Assembly: GCA_015075625.1 (NCBI GenBank) | Contig: JABTTZ010000002.1 | Span: 806,001 to 870,000 of the forward strand | Reading direction: 5' to 3' | Length of the DNA stretch: 64,000 nt | Origin: Anaerolineales bacterium | GTDB lineage: Bacteria; Chloroflexota; Anaerolineae; Aggregatilineales; UBA2796 | Shown: in pieces, positions 25,353 through 33,536 of the stretch | Numbering within the stretch: position 1 is the first letter of the stretch | Layout of the letters: each line of letters opens with the position of its first letter | Translations under genes and position numbers: made by a program | Notes under the pieces: generated by a model | The model's database searches: none | Seen by the model: only the letters and a program-made list of their open reading frames with translations | What the model was told of the DNA's origin: nothing

Positions 25353-26909
25353 CTATCGGTTTCGCCCGTATTTCTCGTGGCTGGACACCCAATCCGAGGA
25401 GGAGATTGCTGAGCCAAGGGAGAGTTCACCCGCCAAGACGACACCAGCGATAATCTCCGCCAGTTTGTTCACCTTGCCTCGTCCGGTGCAGCCCAAAACC
25501 GCTAAGCATTCATTTTGGGTGGGCAGCTTCGTCCCCCCGCCGTGCGTGGCAATGATCAGCGAAGGAATCGTGATCGACAAGTAGAGATCGCCCTCTGGCG
25601 TCACCTCCGTATAGAGGATGCCCGCCGAGGACTCAGACACATTTGCCACATCTTGTCCGGTGGCAATGAACATCGCTGTGATCGCGTTCGGGCTGTGCGC
25701 CCCGTTGTTGTTTGCCCCAGAGATAAACGCCCCCACATTGGATACCTGCATGTGGTAGTTCAGGCTCTCCGGCGTGACGCGCATCACCTGTTGAAGGGTA
25801 TCGCGCTTGATCGTCACTTCCGCCGTCACGCGCTTGCCCCGCGTCCGCATGACGTTGATCTGGGACGCCTTTTTATCGGTGGCAAAGTTTGATTCCAGAT
25901 AGAAATGCTTGATTGGGTAGTCTTTGTAAGCGTCCAAAATCCAACTACAGGCGGCAAAGGTCGCCCGCCCAACCATGTTCTGTCCGGCGGCATCGCCAGT
26001 GGAGTAGTTAAAGCGCAGGTAGGCAAATTTGTTGCTTAGGTAAGGGTCTACATACTGCAACTTAGCAACACTGGAGGTTGCCTCGGCTTCCTCGCGGATT
26101 TTTCCCATGTTCTCATGCACCCAATGGACAAATTCCCGTCCAGCACGGGCGTTCTCAAAAATAAAGACAGGCGCCCGCTGCATCGCATCGCCAACCACCG
26201 TCGCTATGACGCCGCCGCTCAGATTCAGCACTTTGATGCCGCGATTATAAGAGGCGATCAGCGTCCCTTCGGAGGTTGCCAGAGGGATCAGGAACTCCCC
26301 TTGTGCGTGTTCGCCGTTCACCCGCAGCGGGCCGGCAAAGCCAAGCGGAATCTGAGCGACGCCGGTGAAATGTTCGACATTTCCCTTCGTCACATGCGGA
26401 TCAAACGAGTATTTTGAACTATGGACAAGTTTTGCCCCTGAATACTGTTCGACAAAGGCGATCCGCTCAGCAATGATCGCTTCGCTGTAATCATCGTTCG
26501 CATCGCGGGGGAGGCGCGTCAGGTTATCGTGTTTTTCGGTGATGCTGTCCTCAACAGTCAGGGTCAGTTCGCCAAAGGGGAGCGCCTCAAAAGTGACTTC
26601 CACCGTGTGTTTGCCGGGGGCAAGGTGTTCCCCTTTGGCAAAGACGGTCAGCGCCTTGCGCAGTGGAAAGTCAATCGGGTTGTCTTTGCTAATCTGGGCG
26701 GGAGTGCGCGTGTCACCCTCCCCCAAAATGACAGTGATATGGGCAAGATCAACGGCTTTGCCATCAATGCTCACCCCCTTGAGGGCGGCAAAGGTGGCAT
26801 CGCTGAGGCGGTTCTTGATCGAAAAATGAATCCCACCGTCCCCATTTTCTAAACTGCTGTAGGTGTATAACTGCTTCAAAATCATTGTTGGAATAGCAAT
26901 TGTCGTCAT
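25353..26909 (-). CDS. Hydroxymethylglutaryl-CoA reductase, class I-like
   Basis: 518 aa. NADPH-dependent reduction of HMG-CoA to mevalonate, the committed step of mevalonate-pathway isoprenoid synthesis. The catalytic core runs from about residue 140: TSEGTLIASYNRG (catalytic Glu), GDAAGQNMVGRAT (catalytic Asp region and ENVIG-equivalent neighbourhood), HGGGT, and a final SSHEKYGR that places the catalytic His as in class I enzymes. The N-terminal ~135 residues form an additional beta-rich domain (VDLAHITVILG, GKHTVEVTFEALPFG) in place of the membrane anchor of eukaryotic enzymes. The start MTTIAIP at 26909 has GAGGGG seven bases upstream. No other mevalonate gene is nearby. Confidence 0.9.
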   Translation of the reverse strand: MTTIAIPTMILKQLYTYSSLENGDGGIHFSIKNRLSDATFAALKGVSIDGKAVDLAHITVILGEGDTRTPAQISKDNPIDFPLRKALTVFAKGEHLAPGKHTVEVTFEALPFGELTLTVEDSITEKHDNLTRLPRDANDDYSEAIIAERIAFVEQYSGAKLVHSSKYSFDPHVTKGNVEHFTGVAQIPLGFAGPLRVNGEHAQGEFLIPLATSEGTLIASYNRGIKVLNLSGGVIATVVGDAMQRAPVFIFENARAGREFVHWVHENMGKIREEAEATSSVAKLQYVDPYLSNKFAYLRFNYSTGDAAGQNMVGRATFAACSWILDAYKDYPIKHFYLESNFATDKKASQINVMRTRGKRVTAEVTIKRDTLQQVMRVTPESLNYHMQVSNVGAFISGANNNGAHSPNAITAMFIATGQDVANVSESSAGILYTEVTPEGDLYLSITIPSLIIATHGGGTKLPTQNECLAVLGCTGRGKVNKLAEIIAGVVLAGELSLGSAISSSDWVSSHEKYGRNR

Positions 26910-27225
26910 GGCAAAACCCCTCACTAGACAAAACCTAAGATAAACGCTCTGGGGAAGTGTACCCTAAACCATACAGGGAAGTGAAACGCAGACGGCGTGG
27001 GAGGAGGCGTGGGCTTTAGCCCCACGCCCTAGGGATTAATCACTCCGTTGGAGTTAGAGATGTGACCTCCCTCCGTCGGTTGGGCGTGATAAAGAGGGAC
27101 ACTCCAAGCCCCGTAGGGGTCGTCAATCCTAGCCCAACGGGTTAGCGTTGGGCGCTATGGTGAGGGCGTCTTTCCTGAACACGCTGGTGTGGGGGAAAGT
27201 TAGATGGTTTTTTACTCAGCGCGAC
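26910..27225. other. Gene-free region with palindromic repeats (copy 4, 27003-27160)
   Basis: GTGGGCTTTAGCCCCAC, CACTCCGTTGGAGT, AAGCCCCGTAGGGGT and CCCAACGGGTTAGCGTTGGG modules lie in a row. The promoter of the HMG-CoA reductase gene must be at the left end; no clear -10/-35 pair was found. No coding potential is recognised. Confidence 0.55.
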
Positions 27226-27507
27226 TTACTGTGACTCCCCATTCACCGGGCGGGGACGGCTTTTAGGCGGCACGGTGTAGACAATCAACCGAGAGCCATC
27301 AATCGCTGTGCCATTGTAACGCTGGACAGCGGCGCGGGCATCTTCGGGGAAAACCATTTCCACAAAGGCGAACCCATGCAGCCCATGTGTCCCTTTGCGT
27401 ACAAGGGTCACTTGTTCCACCTTGCCTACCTCAGTGAACATTTGCTGTAAATCAGACTCGGTGATATTTCCTGCTAAATCGCCTACATAGAGCCGTTTGT
27501 GATTCAT
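27226..27507 (-). CDS. RRM-type RNA-binding protein
   Basis: 93 aa. A single RNA-recognition motif: RNP2 RLYVGDL near residue 6 and RNP1 HGFAFVEM near 45, with a short proline/arginine tail. It resembles the small stand-alone RRM proteins of cyanobacteria and other bacteria, often cold-induced, which bind single-stranded RNA in the cytoplasm. GTAAGGAG stands about 13 bases before the ATG. It is divergent from ribF; the shared 200-bp region is AT-rich and has palindromes, suggesting regulated expression. Confidence 0.88.
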   Translation of the reverse strand: MNHKRLYVGDLAGNITESDLQQMFTEVGKVEQVTLVRKGTHGLHGFAFVEMVFPEDARAAVQRYNGTAIDGSRLIVYTVPPKSRPRPVNGESQ

Positions 27508-27573
27508 GATGCACCTATGCTCCTTACACCTGCTAAGATATGTCTCGGCGTGTCGCTGTTCTGGCGACTTTTA

Positions 27574-27590
27574 CAAATTTCAGAAATTTG
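27574..27590. promoter_or_regulatory. 17-bp palindrome in the rrm-ribF divergent promoter region
   Basis: CAAATTTC and GAAATTTG around a central A, perfectly symmetric, ending two bases before a -35 box for ribF. A second CAAATTTG lies at 27638-27645 downstream of the -10. This is the pattern of a paired operator. Confidence 0.5.
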
Positions 27591-27591
27591 C

Positions 27592-27621
27592 TTGTACGCA
27601 TTGTACAGCACAAATTATAAG
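27592..27621 (+). promoter_or_regulatory. Predicted promoter of ribF
   Basis: TTGTAC (27592-27597), 18-bp spacer, TATAAG (27616-27621), giving a leader of about 80 nt. The leader lacks the conserved FMN-riboswitch sequence. Confidence 0.5.
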
Positions 27622-27710
27622 ATGCCTAGCGATATATCAAATTTGTGATGCCTTCTTAACGCTTGTCAGCCATCCCCTTTTTAGGTACTGTTTAGGTTAG
27701 AAAGTGATCT

Positions 27711-28646
27711 ATGCAACATTACACCCACCTCAACGACGTACAGTTAAACCAAGAATCCCTCGTCACAATCGGCGTTTTTGACGGTGTTCATCGTGGACAT
27801 GCCGCCCTCATTGGGCAGCTTGTGGCAGCGGCAAAACGCTTGAATCGCCTCGCCGTTGTGTTAACCCTCTTTCCGCATCCTGATATAGTTTTGAGAAACG
27901 AGAAAGGGCGTTATTACCTCACTGCTCCAGAGGAAAAAGCCCGCTTATTCGGGGAATTGGGCGTCGATGTGGTGATCACTCACCCCTTTGATCAGTCCGT
28001 GCGGGCGGTGCGGGCAGCCAATTTTGTTGACCTGCTGCGCGATCACCTCCTCATGAGCGGCTTATGGGTGACGGCGGAATTTGCCCTCGGCTATCAACGC
28101 GAGGGAAACTTTACATTTTTGAAGAATCAAGGGGCGCTCAAGGGCTTTGCCGTTCAAGAATTGACGATGCTCCTTGATGCGGAACAGCGCCGCATTAGTA
28201 GTCAAGGCATTCGGGAAGCGCTGATTGCGGGGGATGTACAGCGGGCGGGTGAGTGGCTCGGACGCCCCTACCGCCTACAGGGAGAGGTCATCCATGGTGA
28301 CCATCGCGGGCGGACGATTGGCTTCCCAACGGCGAATCTTGCCGTGTGGGAAGAACAGGTCATCCCCGCCAACGGCGTGTATGCCTGCTATGCCCAGATC
28401 GACAGCGAGGCAGAACGCTATCAGGCGGTGACGAACATTGGGGTACGCCCCACCTTTGGCGCGGCGGATGGGGTCCGTATTGAGGCGCATCTCTTGGATT
28501 TTGATCGAGATATTTATGGGCGACACGTAATCCTTGAGCTTGTTGAACGGCTGCGCGGCGAACAAAAATTCCCTAATCTAGAGGGGTTGATCGCCCAGAT
28601 CAGCGCCGATGCGGCTGAGGGACGGCGTATCTTGAAGGAAGGGTGA
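27711..28646 (+). CDS. ribF: Bifunctional riboflavin kinase / FAD synthetase
   Basis: 311 aa. It makes FMN and then FAD from riboflavin. The N-terminal nucleotidyltransferase domain has GVFDGVHRGH and LTLFPHPD; ISSQGIREALIAGDV precedes the C-terminal riboflavin kinase domain with GRTIGFPTANL. The length is typical. It is first of a tight run, ribF-DUF2905-queA (gap 4 bp, then overlap 4 bp). No obvious SD lies before the ATG. Confidence 0.95.
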   Translation: MQHYTHLNDVQLNQESLVTIGVFDGVHRGHAALIGQLVAAAKRLNRLAVVLTLFPHPDIVLRNEKGRYYLTAPEEKARLFGELGVDVVITHPFDQSVRAVRAANFVDLLRDHLLMSGLWVTAEFALGYQREGNFTFLKNQGALKGFAVQELTMLLDAEQRRISSQGIREALIAGDVQRAGEWLGRPYRLQGEVIHGDHRGRTIGFPTANLAVWEEQVIPANGVYACYAQIDSEAERYQAVTNIGVRPTFGAADGVRIEAHLLDFDRDIYGRHVILELVERLRGEQKFPNLEGLIAQISADAAEGRRILKEG

Positions 28647-28650
28647 GCAA

Positions 28651-28893
28651 ATGACTCTTGAATCCATCGGAAAAATCCTCCTCATTGGCGGCGGGGTGGC
28701 GTTGGCGTTGGGGGTGGTGTTTCTCCTTCTGGCGCGGATCCCAATCCTGAATCAGTTGTTCAACCTCCCGGGCGATCTTCGCATCCAAACGGAAAACGTC
28801 TCTTGCTTTGTCCCCATCGTTAGCATGATTGTGATCAGCGTTGTGGGGACGATCCTGATCAACGTCATTTTGCGCCTGATCAACCGCGAATGA
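28651..28893 (+). CDS. DUF2905 family small membrane protein
   Basis: 80 aa with two transmembrane helices (about 8-28 and 52-75) around a short loop LPGDLRIQTEN. This is the DUF2905 pattern: RIP..N.LPGD followed by a second helix. The function is unknown. Its stop overlaps queA's ATG by 4 bp. In many bacteria DUF2905 genes lie beside ruvB or queA, which agrees with this context. Confidence 0.85.
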   Translation: MTLESIGKILLIGGGVALALGVVFLLLARIPILNQLFNLPGDLRIQTENVSCFVPIVSMIVISVVGTILINVILRLINRE

Positions 28894-30014
28894 CCCACCT
28901 ACCTATCGATCCAGCGCCTGACCCGCGTTTGGACGAGTACGATTTTTACCTTCCCCCCGAACAGATCGCCCAGAGCGCGGTTGAGCCGCGTGATTCCTCG
29001 CGGCTGTTGGTGATTCATCGTACAGGGGACGGGAATGTCCCGCTTGAACAGCGCACCTTCCGCGATCTGCCCGACTACCTGCGCCCCGGCGATTGTCTCG
29101 TCCTGAATGAAACCCGGGTGATTCCGGCGCGGCTGCACGGGCAGAAAGCCGATACAGGTGGGGCGGTGGAATTGCTGCTCCTGCGGCGCTTAGACGCCAC
29201 CCGCTGGCGGGCAATGGTCGGCGGCAAGCGGCTGACCGTCGGCGTCCGCCTCACGATTCGCGGCGCCCCCCTCACAGCGACCATCACCGAAGTGGGTGAG
29301 GATGCCCTGCGCGTCGTCGCTTTTAGCGAACCGCTTGAGCCATACCTGAGCGCCATTGGTGAAGCGCCGCTGCCTCCCTACATTCGGACGCCGATCCTCA
29401 ACCCAGAACGTTACCAAACCGTCTTCGCCCGCGAGTCCGGCTCTGCCGCCGCGCCCACCGCCGGACTGCACTTCACCCCCGAACTGCTGGCGCGAATCGA
29501 AGCGAGTGGGGTGGGCATTGTGCGCTGCCTGTTGCACGTTGGCTTGGGGACGTTTCTGCCCGTCACCGAGGAACAGATCAGCGCCCGAAGACTGCATCAG
29601 GAATATGCCGAGCTATCCCCCACCGCCGCCGCTCAGATCAATGCGACGCGCCGCGCCGGAGGGCGGGTTGTGGCGGTGGGGACAACGACCACACGCACTC
29701 TTGAATCGGCGGCGCTGAGGGCAATAGGCATGACCGATACATCGGGCGCTGTCGTCTACAATGCGGCAGCAAAGGCAGCACCGGAGGGCGAGACGGTAAT
29801 CCCTTTTCAGGGCGAGACGGCGCTGTTCATCGTCCCAGGCTTTCGCTTTCGGGCGGTGGATGCGCTGGTGACGAATTTCCACCTTCCGAAATCCTCGCTG
29901 CTCATGCTTGTCAGCGCCTTTGCCGGACGGGAGACGATCCGCCATGCCTACGAAACGGCGATCCGCGAGGGCTATCGTTTCTACAGCCTCGGTGATGCCT
30001 GTTTGATCCTGTGA
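28890..30014 (+). CDS. queA: S-adenosylmethionine:tRNA ribosyltransferase-isomerase
   Basis: 374 aa. It adds the ribosyl moiety of SAM to preQ1 in the tRNA wobble position, giving epoxyqueuosine. Recognisable motifs are YDFYLPPEQIAQ at the N-terminus, LVLNETRVIPARL, GSAAAPTAGLHFT, VGTTTTRTLES and TNFHLPKSSLLMLVSAFAG. The length is slightly above the usual 340-355. The ATG overlaps the DUF2905 stop. Confidence 0.96.
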   Translation: MTHLPIDPAPDPRLDEYDFYLPPEQIAQSAVEPRDSSRLLVIHRTGDGNVPLEQRTFRDLPDYLRPGDCLVLNETRVIPARLHGQKADTGGAVELLLLRRLDATRWRAMVGGKRLTVGVRLTIRGAPLTATITEVGEDALRVVAFSEPLEPYLSAIGEAPLPPYIRTPILNPERYQTVFARESGSAAAPTAGLHFTPELLARIEASGVGIVRCLLHVGLGTFLPVTEEQISARRLHQEYAELSPTAAAQINATRRAGGRVVAVGTTTTRTLESAALRAIGMTDTSGAVVYNAAAKAAPEGETVIPFQGETALFIVPGFRFRAVDALVTNFHLPKSSLLMLVSAFAGRETIRHAYETAIREGYRFYSLGDACLIL

Positions 30015-30036
30015 AGGGCTGCTCGGAGTCAATGGA

Positions 30037-31410
30037 ATGCCCAGTTCACCAATCGCCCACCGCTTTTACCGCCTTCTTCGCCCGATCCTCGTTCGGTTGG
30101 GTGTGGTGAGCCTTGCCCGTTGGCTAATCGGCGGCGAGATGCGGCGGGCGGTGGCGGTTCGTTTGGGGCTGGCGGGCTTTCAACCGGAAGAAATCCCCGC
30201 CCCTCAGCGGGGAGGCGGGGACGTTCGCGCCGCTCACCCTGAGTTGCTGGAAGGTATCGTCCTTGCCGCTGATCTTCAGGCGGAATCGGGCTTGGGCGAG
30301 TTGAATCGCGGCTATGGGCGGGCGCTGCTGAGTGCAAACATCCCCCTTCAACATCACCCGCTCACCTATAACCTCCCCCGCCGTGAGCCGCTCTCGCCGG
30401 AATTGGCAGCCATCCCCAGCGCCCCCCGAAAACCCCCCAAAATCATGCTCATGGCTTCCCCGCCCGCCCAGATTATCGAGACGCTGCGGGGGCTTCCGCC
30501 TGCCCTCCGGCGTGCGCCATACCGTCTTGCGCTGTGGGCGTGGGAGCGCGATTCCTTTCCGGCGGCGTGGAGGGCGCTCTGTGCGGTGGCGGGCATTAAC
30601 GAAGTATGGACGATCAGCCACTTTGCGCGGACGGTCATTGCCGCCGCCGTTGACGTTCCGGTGGTGCGTATCCCGATCCCCGTAGACGCTCGTCCCACTG
30701 TCGGGATCAGCCGCGCCGCGCTCGGCTTACCGGAACGGCGCTTCGTCGTCTTTTTCAGCTTCAGCGCTGCCTCCACCGCCGCCCGCAAAAATCCCTTTGG
30801 GGTGATTGAGGCATTCCGCCGCGCTTTTGGTCGCCCGGCTGAGGGTGATCCCGATTCCCCGCTGCTGGTGATTCGCGCCCATCACCTCGACCAGCACGAC
30901 GCCAAAGGGCTGGCTGCCCCGCTGCGTCAGGGTGTCGCCGGCGTTGGCGGAAAATTACTGGAAGGGCGCTTGAGCCACCAAGCGGTGGTGGATCGGATCG
31001 CGCTCAGCGATTGCTACCTCTCCCTTCACCGCGCCGAGGGGTTCGGTTTGGGAATGGCGGAGGCGATGGGTGTAGGCGTGCCGGTTATTGGCACAGGCTA
31101 TTCCGGCAGCATGGACTTCCTCACCGCCGAGACAGGCTTTCCCATCCGTTATAGGCTGCGCCCGATCCATGAGGACGATCACCGATACCAACCGCACCTG
31201 CACACCCTCTACCCACCGGGGGACTCGCAGTGGGCAGAGCCTGATCTCGATCACGCGGCGGAGTGTCTGCGCTTTCTCTATATGAATCGCAGCACCGCCC
31301 GCGCCCAAACCGAACGCGGGCAGCGCCTCATTGAAACAGAGTACAGCCCGGCAGCAGTGGGAGCGTTCATGGCTGCACGTCTCGCCCATGTAGGGATTTC
31401 CACCTTATGA
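30037..31410 (+). CDS. Glycosyltransferase family 1/4-like protein
   Basis: 457 aa. The C-terminal half has the GT-B donor-site pattern SDCYLSLHRAEGFGLGMAEAMG followed by GVPVIGTGYSGSMDF. The N-terminal ~110 residues are less conserved and include a possible interfacial hydrophobic stretch (FYRLLRPILVRLGVVSLARW). CGGAGT precedes the start at about 8 bases. It overlaps the next glycosyltransferase by 4 bp, so the two are an operon, probably for glycans or glycolipids. Confidence 0.82.
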   Translation: MPSSPIAHRFYRLLRPILVRLGVVSLARWLIGGEMRRAVAVRLGLAGFQPEEIPAPQRGGGDVRAAHPELLEGIVLAADLQAESGLGELNRGYGRALLSANIPLQHHPLTYNLPRREPLSPELAAIPSAPRKPPKIMLMASPPAQIIETLRGLPPALRRAPYRLALWAWERDSFPAAWRALCAVAGINEVWTISHFARTVIAAAVDVPVVRIPIPVDARPTVGISRAALGLPERRFVVFFSFSAASTAARKNPFGVIEAFRRAFGRPAEGDPDSPLLVIRAHHLDQHDAKGLAAPLRQGVAGVGGKLLEGRLSHQAVVDRIALSDCYLSLHRAEGFGLGMAEAMGVGVPVIGTGYSGSMDFLTAETGFPIRYRLRPIHEDDHRYQPHLHTLYPPGDSQWAEPDLDHAAECLRFLYMNRSTARAQTERGQRLIETEYSPAAVGAFMAARLAHVGISTL

Positions 31411-32510
31411 CTCGTGTGTTGATCGAAGCCAGTGAGGTCTACCGTAACACCACCGGAATCAGCCGCTACAGTCGGGCGCTGATCCGCCACCTGCCAAGCG
31501 CTGCGCCCGATCTCGATCTCGTTTTTTCGCCGCCCGATTACGCTCGCCGAACGCATACGCGGACGCCGCGCACGGCGCTCAGTCGCTTTCGCCACCTTGC
31601 CCAACACCTCTACCTCACGCAGATTGCTGTGATCAACGCCACACGTCAGCGACAGCCAGGGGTGATCCATTCGTTGAACTTTTTCGTCCCTTTGCTGACG
31701 GCTGTCCCCCGTGTGACAACGTTCTTCGACCTTGCCTATTTTGATATTCCCCACCATACAGATCGCTTTTGGGGGTTTTACGGACGGCAGCTAATGCCCC
31801 TTTTTGCCCGCCAGAGCGCGGCGATTATCACCCCTATGGCGGCGACCAAAGAAGCCATTTGCCGGCGTTTTGGCGTTCGCCCAGAGCGTGTTCATGTCGT
31901 GGGCGCAGGCGTCGATCCGCACTTCCGTCCGGTGACCGATGCGGCGGAGTTGGGGCGCGTCCGGCTTCGCTATAACCTCCCGCTGAGCGGGAGGTTTGCC
32001 CTCTATGTGGGGGCATGGCACGCCCCGAAAAACCTTCCTACCCTCATTGAGGCATTCACTGGCTTGGAGGGGGCGTCACTGCTGATCACCGGACAACCGC
32101 ACACGAACGCCGAATTGGGAGTGATTGCCCAAGCGCGGGCGAGTCACGCGCCGGTACAGTTCCTCTACCACGTCCCAGAGTCAGATTTGCCCACGCTCTA
32201 TACCCTGGCGCGGGTGGTCGTCTTACCCTCCCTCTACGAGGGATTCGGCTTGCCCGTGATTGAAGCGATGGCATGTGGAACGCCCGTCATTTGCTCTGAT
32301 ATTCCCATCCTGCGGGAAGTGACTGACGGGGCGGCGGCGCTTTTCCCCCCCGAAGAACCAGATATTCTGAACGAACTGCTCAAACTGCTGCTCTTTGATG
32401 AATACGAACACCTTGCCTGGCGCTCCGCAGCGCTGGCACGTTCAGCAACCTTCGACTGGCGGCAGACGGCAGCGGCGGTGGCAGGCGTGTGGCGGGGGGT
32501 GGCGGGCTGA
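31407..32510 (+). CDS. GT4 family glycosyltransferase
   Basis: 367 aa GT-B enzyme. LYVGAWHAPKNLPTLIEAF is the start of the donor-binding domain. VVLPSLYEGFGLPVIEAMACG contains the E-x7-E motif, and GTPVICSDIPILREV follows. The acceptor domain begins VLIEASEVYRNTTGISRYSR, typical of mannosyl- or rhamnosyltransferase-like GT4 members. The sugar and acceptor cannot be told from sequence. It is the second gene of the pair with 30037-31410; MITE copy 2 begins seven bases after its stop. Confidence 0.9.
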   Translation: MTRVLIEASEVYRNTTGISRYSRALIRHLPSAAPDLDLVFSPPDYARRTHTRTPRTALSRFRHLAQHLYLTQIAVINATRQRQPGVIHSLNFFVPLLTAVPRVTTFFDLAYFDIPHHTDRFWGFYGRQLMPLFARQSAAIITPMAATKEAICRRFGVRPERVHVVGAGVDPHFRPVTDAAELGRVRLRYNLPLSGRFALYVGAWHAPKNLPTLIEAFTGLEGASLLITGQPHTNAELGVIAQARASHAPVQFLYHVPESDLPTLYTLARVVVLPSLYEGFGLPVIEAMACGTPVICSDIPILREVTDGAAALFPPEEPDILNELLKLLLFDEYEHLAWRSAALARSATFDWRQTAAAVAGVWRGVAG

Positions 32511-32516
32511 TTCTAA

Positions 32517-32678
32517 TAGGACTTACGCAGTTGAACGTGTTTACCCTGTATTCATCGAAAGGGGAAGTTTGAGGGGGCTTCCCCCTCAAAAAAATGGATT
32601 CCCGCCTCTTCCAGTGGGAGAAGCAGGTACACGCCGAAGGCGGGGCGCAGGGGGATGAGGGCAACTGAGTAAGGTCTA
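32517..32678. mobile_element. MITE-like element, copy 2
   Basis: 162 bp with ends TAGGACTTACGCAGTTG and CAACTGAGTAAGGTCTA (inverted, three mismatches), flanked by the perfect 5-bp direct repeat TCTAA (32512-32516 and 32679-32683). An internal hairpin, TTTGAGGGGG-CTT-CCCCCTCAAA, is present. It ends 29 bp before the -35 box of the Fe-S carrier gene. Confidence 0.8.
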
Positions 32679-32707
32679 TCTAATTTTTCTAACTCCTGTC
32701 TGAGTAA

Positions 32708-32736
32708 TTGACGATGATTCTCTTGTGTGCTACACT
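32708..32736 (+). promoter_or_regulatory. Predicted promoter of the A-type Fe-S carrier gene
   Basis: TTGACG (32708-32713), 17-bp spacer, TACACT (32731-32736); leader about 47 nt. Confidence 0.65.
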
Positions 32737-32790
32737 CCGATCTAGAGAGTACCATCGTCCATCTGTGTACGACCCTACGAGGCTAAAGTC

Positions 32791-33222
32791 ATGACCGATT
32801 TGATTCAACATGATGAGATTGAAGTCGCTGAGACGGATGTCCTTCCCCTTACCGTAACGCCCATGGCGGCAGCGAAGATCAAAGAACTTCTTGCTGCCCG
32901 CAATATTCCCAACCATGCGCTGCGCGTGTTCGTCAGCGGTGGGGGCTGTTCCGGCTTGCAATATGGCATGGCGTTTGAGGGCAGCCCTAGCGAGTACGAT
33001 ACGCTTCTTGAGGTGGGCGAGGGGATTCGCGTTGTCATTGACCCCACTAGCGTTATGTACATTGGCGGGGCGACGATTGATTTTGTAGATAGCCTGATGG
33101 GTGGCGGTTTCCGCATTGATAACCCGAATGCCGTGTCCACCTGTGGCTGCGGGACATCCTTCAAGACAAAGGGCGAAAACAGCGCCCAAACAGGGACAGG
33201 CGGCGGCTGCGGCTGCCACTAA
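32791..33222 (+). CDS. erpA: A-type iron-sulfur cluster carrier (ErpA/IscA/HesB family)
   Basis: 143 aa. It receives and delivers Fe-S clusters. The three conserved cysteines are visible: C53 in GGGCSGLQYG, and C118 and C120 in STCGCGTSF. It has an acidic ~18-residue N-terminal extension and an extra Cys-rich tail (GGGCGCH) beyond the usual 107-120 residues. SD GAGG lies nine bases upstream. It has its own promoter and no isc or suf genes beside it. Which A-type subfamily it belongs to is not certain. Confidence 0.9.
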   Translation: MTDLIQHDEIEVAETDVLPLTVTPMAAAKIKELLAARNIPNHALRVFVSGGGCSGLQYGMAFEGSPSEYDTLLEVGEGIRVVIDPTSVMYIGGATIDFVDSLMGGGFRIDNPNAVSTCGCGTSFKTKGENSAQTGTGGGCGCH

Positions 33223-33371
33223 AAGGCAGTCTCTCACCCCCTTCCCCCTCGCTCGTAGGGGCGACCCGCTGTGGTCGCCCGTCCCTTCCCTCAACTTCTC
33301 CTCTCAACAGCCCTCTTTTAGGGTACACTAGGCGGCACACTGTCCAGAGCGAACATCGCTTTGGAGTCCAA
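33223..33371. other. Intergenic stretch before RNA element copy B
   Basis: A GTAGGGGCGACC...GGTCGCCCGTCCC-type palindromic repeat at about 33257-33285. No gene is recognised. Confidence 0.4.
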
Positions 33372-33536
33372 CCTACAGCATTTTTCAAGAAGATTGCCCC
33401 TTATTGGTTGACAGCCTTGCTCAGCCTGATATACTCCTCAATGGGGTATGCTGTGGTGATCTAAGGGATAAAATCACGACGTTCGCCCGTCTTGTAAGAA
33501 GGCTGGTTATAGTCTAACCAGCGAGGGTACTGCAAT
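33372..33536 (+). ncRNA. Candidate regulatory leader RNA of the phosphatase-psuG operon, copy B
   Basis: Copy A is at 3934-4100. The leader of about 95 nt, from a predicted start near 33442, ends directly at the ATG. It has a 7-bp hairpin CTGGTTA (33503-33509) with TAACCAG (33515-33521) and loop TAGTC. CGAGGG, the ribosome-binding site (33522-33527), follows, then ACTG (33529-33532), which can pair with the loop UAGU to form a pseudoknot bracketing the ribosome-binding site. Stem pair 7 is A-U here and G-C in copy A. The layout suggests control of translation initiation. The ligand or factor is unknown. Confidence 0.5.
33408..33435 (+). promoter_or_regulatory. Promoter of the phosphatase-psuG operon
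   Basis: TTGACA (33408-33413), 16-bp spacer, TATACT (33430-33435), identical in both boxes and spacing to copy A. Confidence 0.75.

Noticed and set aside
25195-25392. N-terminal extension of the methyltransferase
   Set aside because: It would translate the palindromic intergenic repeat and overlap the HMG-CoA reductase gene; family homology starts near 25194.
27622-27710. FMN riboswitch before ribF
   Set aside because: The leader is too short and AT-rich and lacks the conserved RFN sequence blocks.
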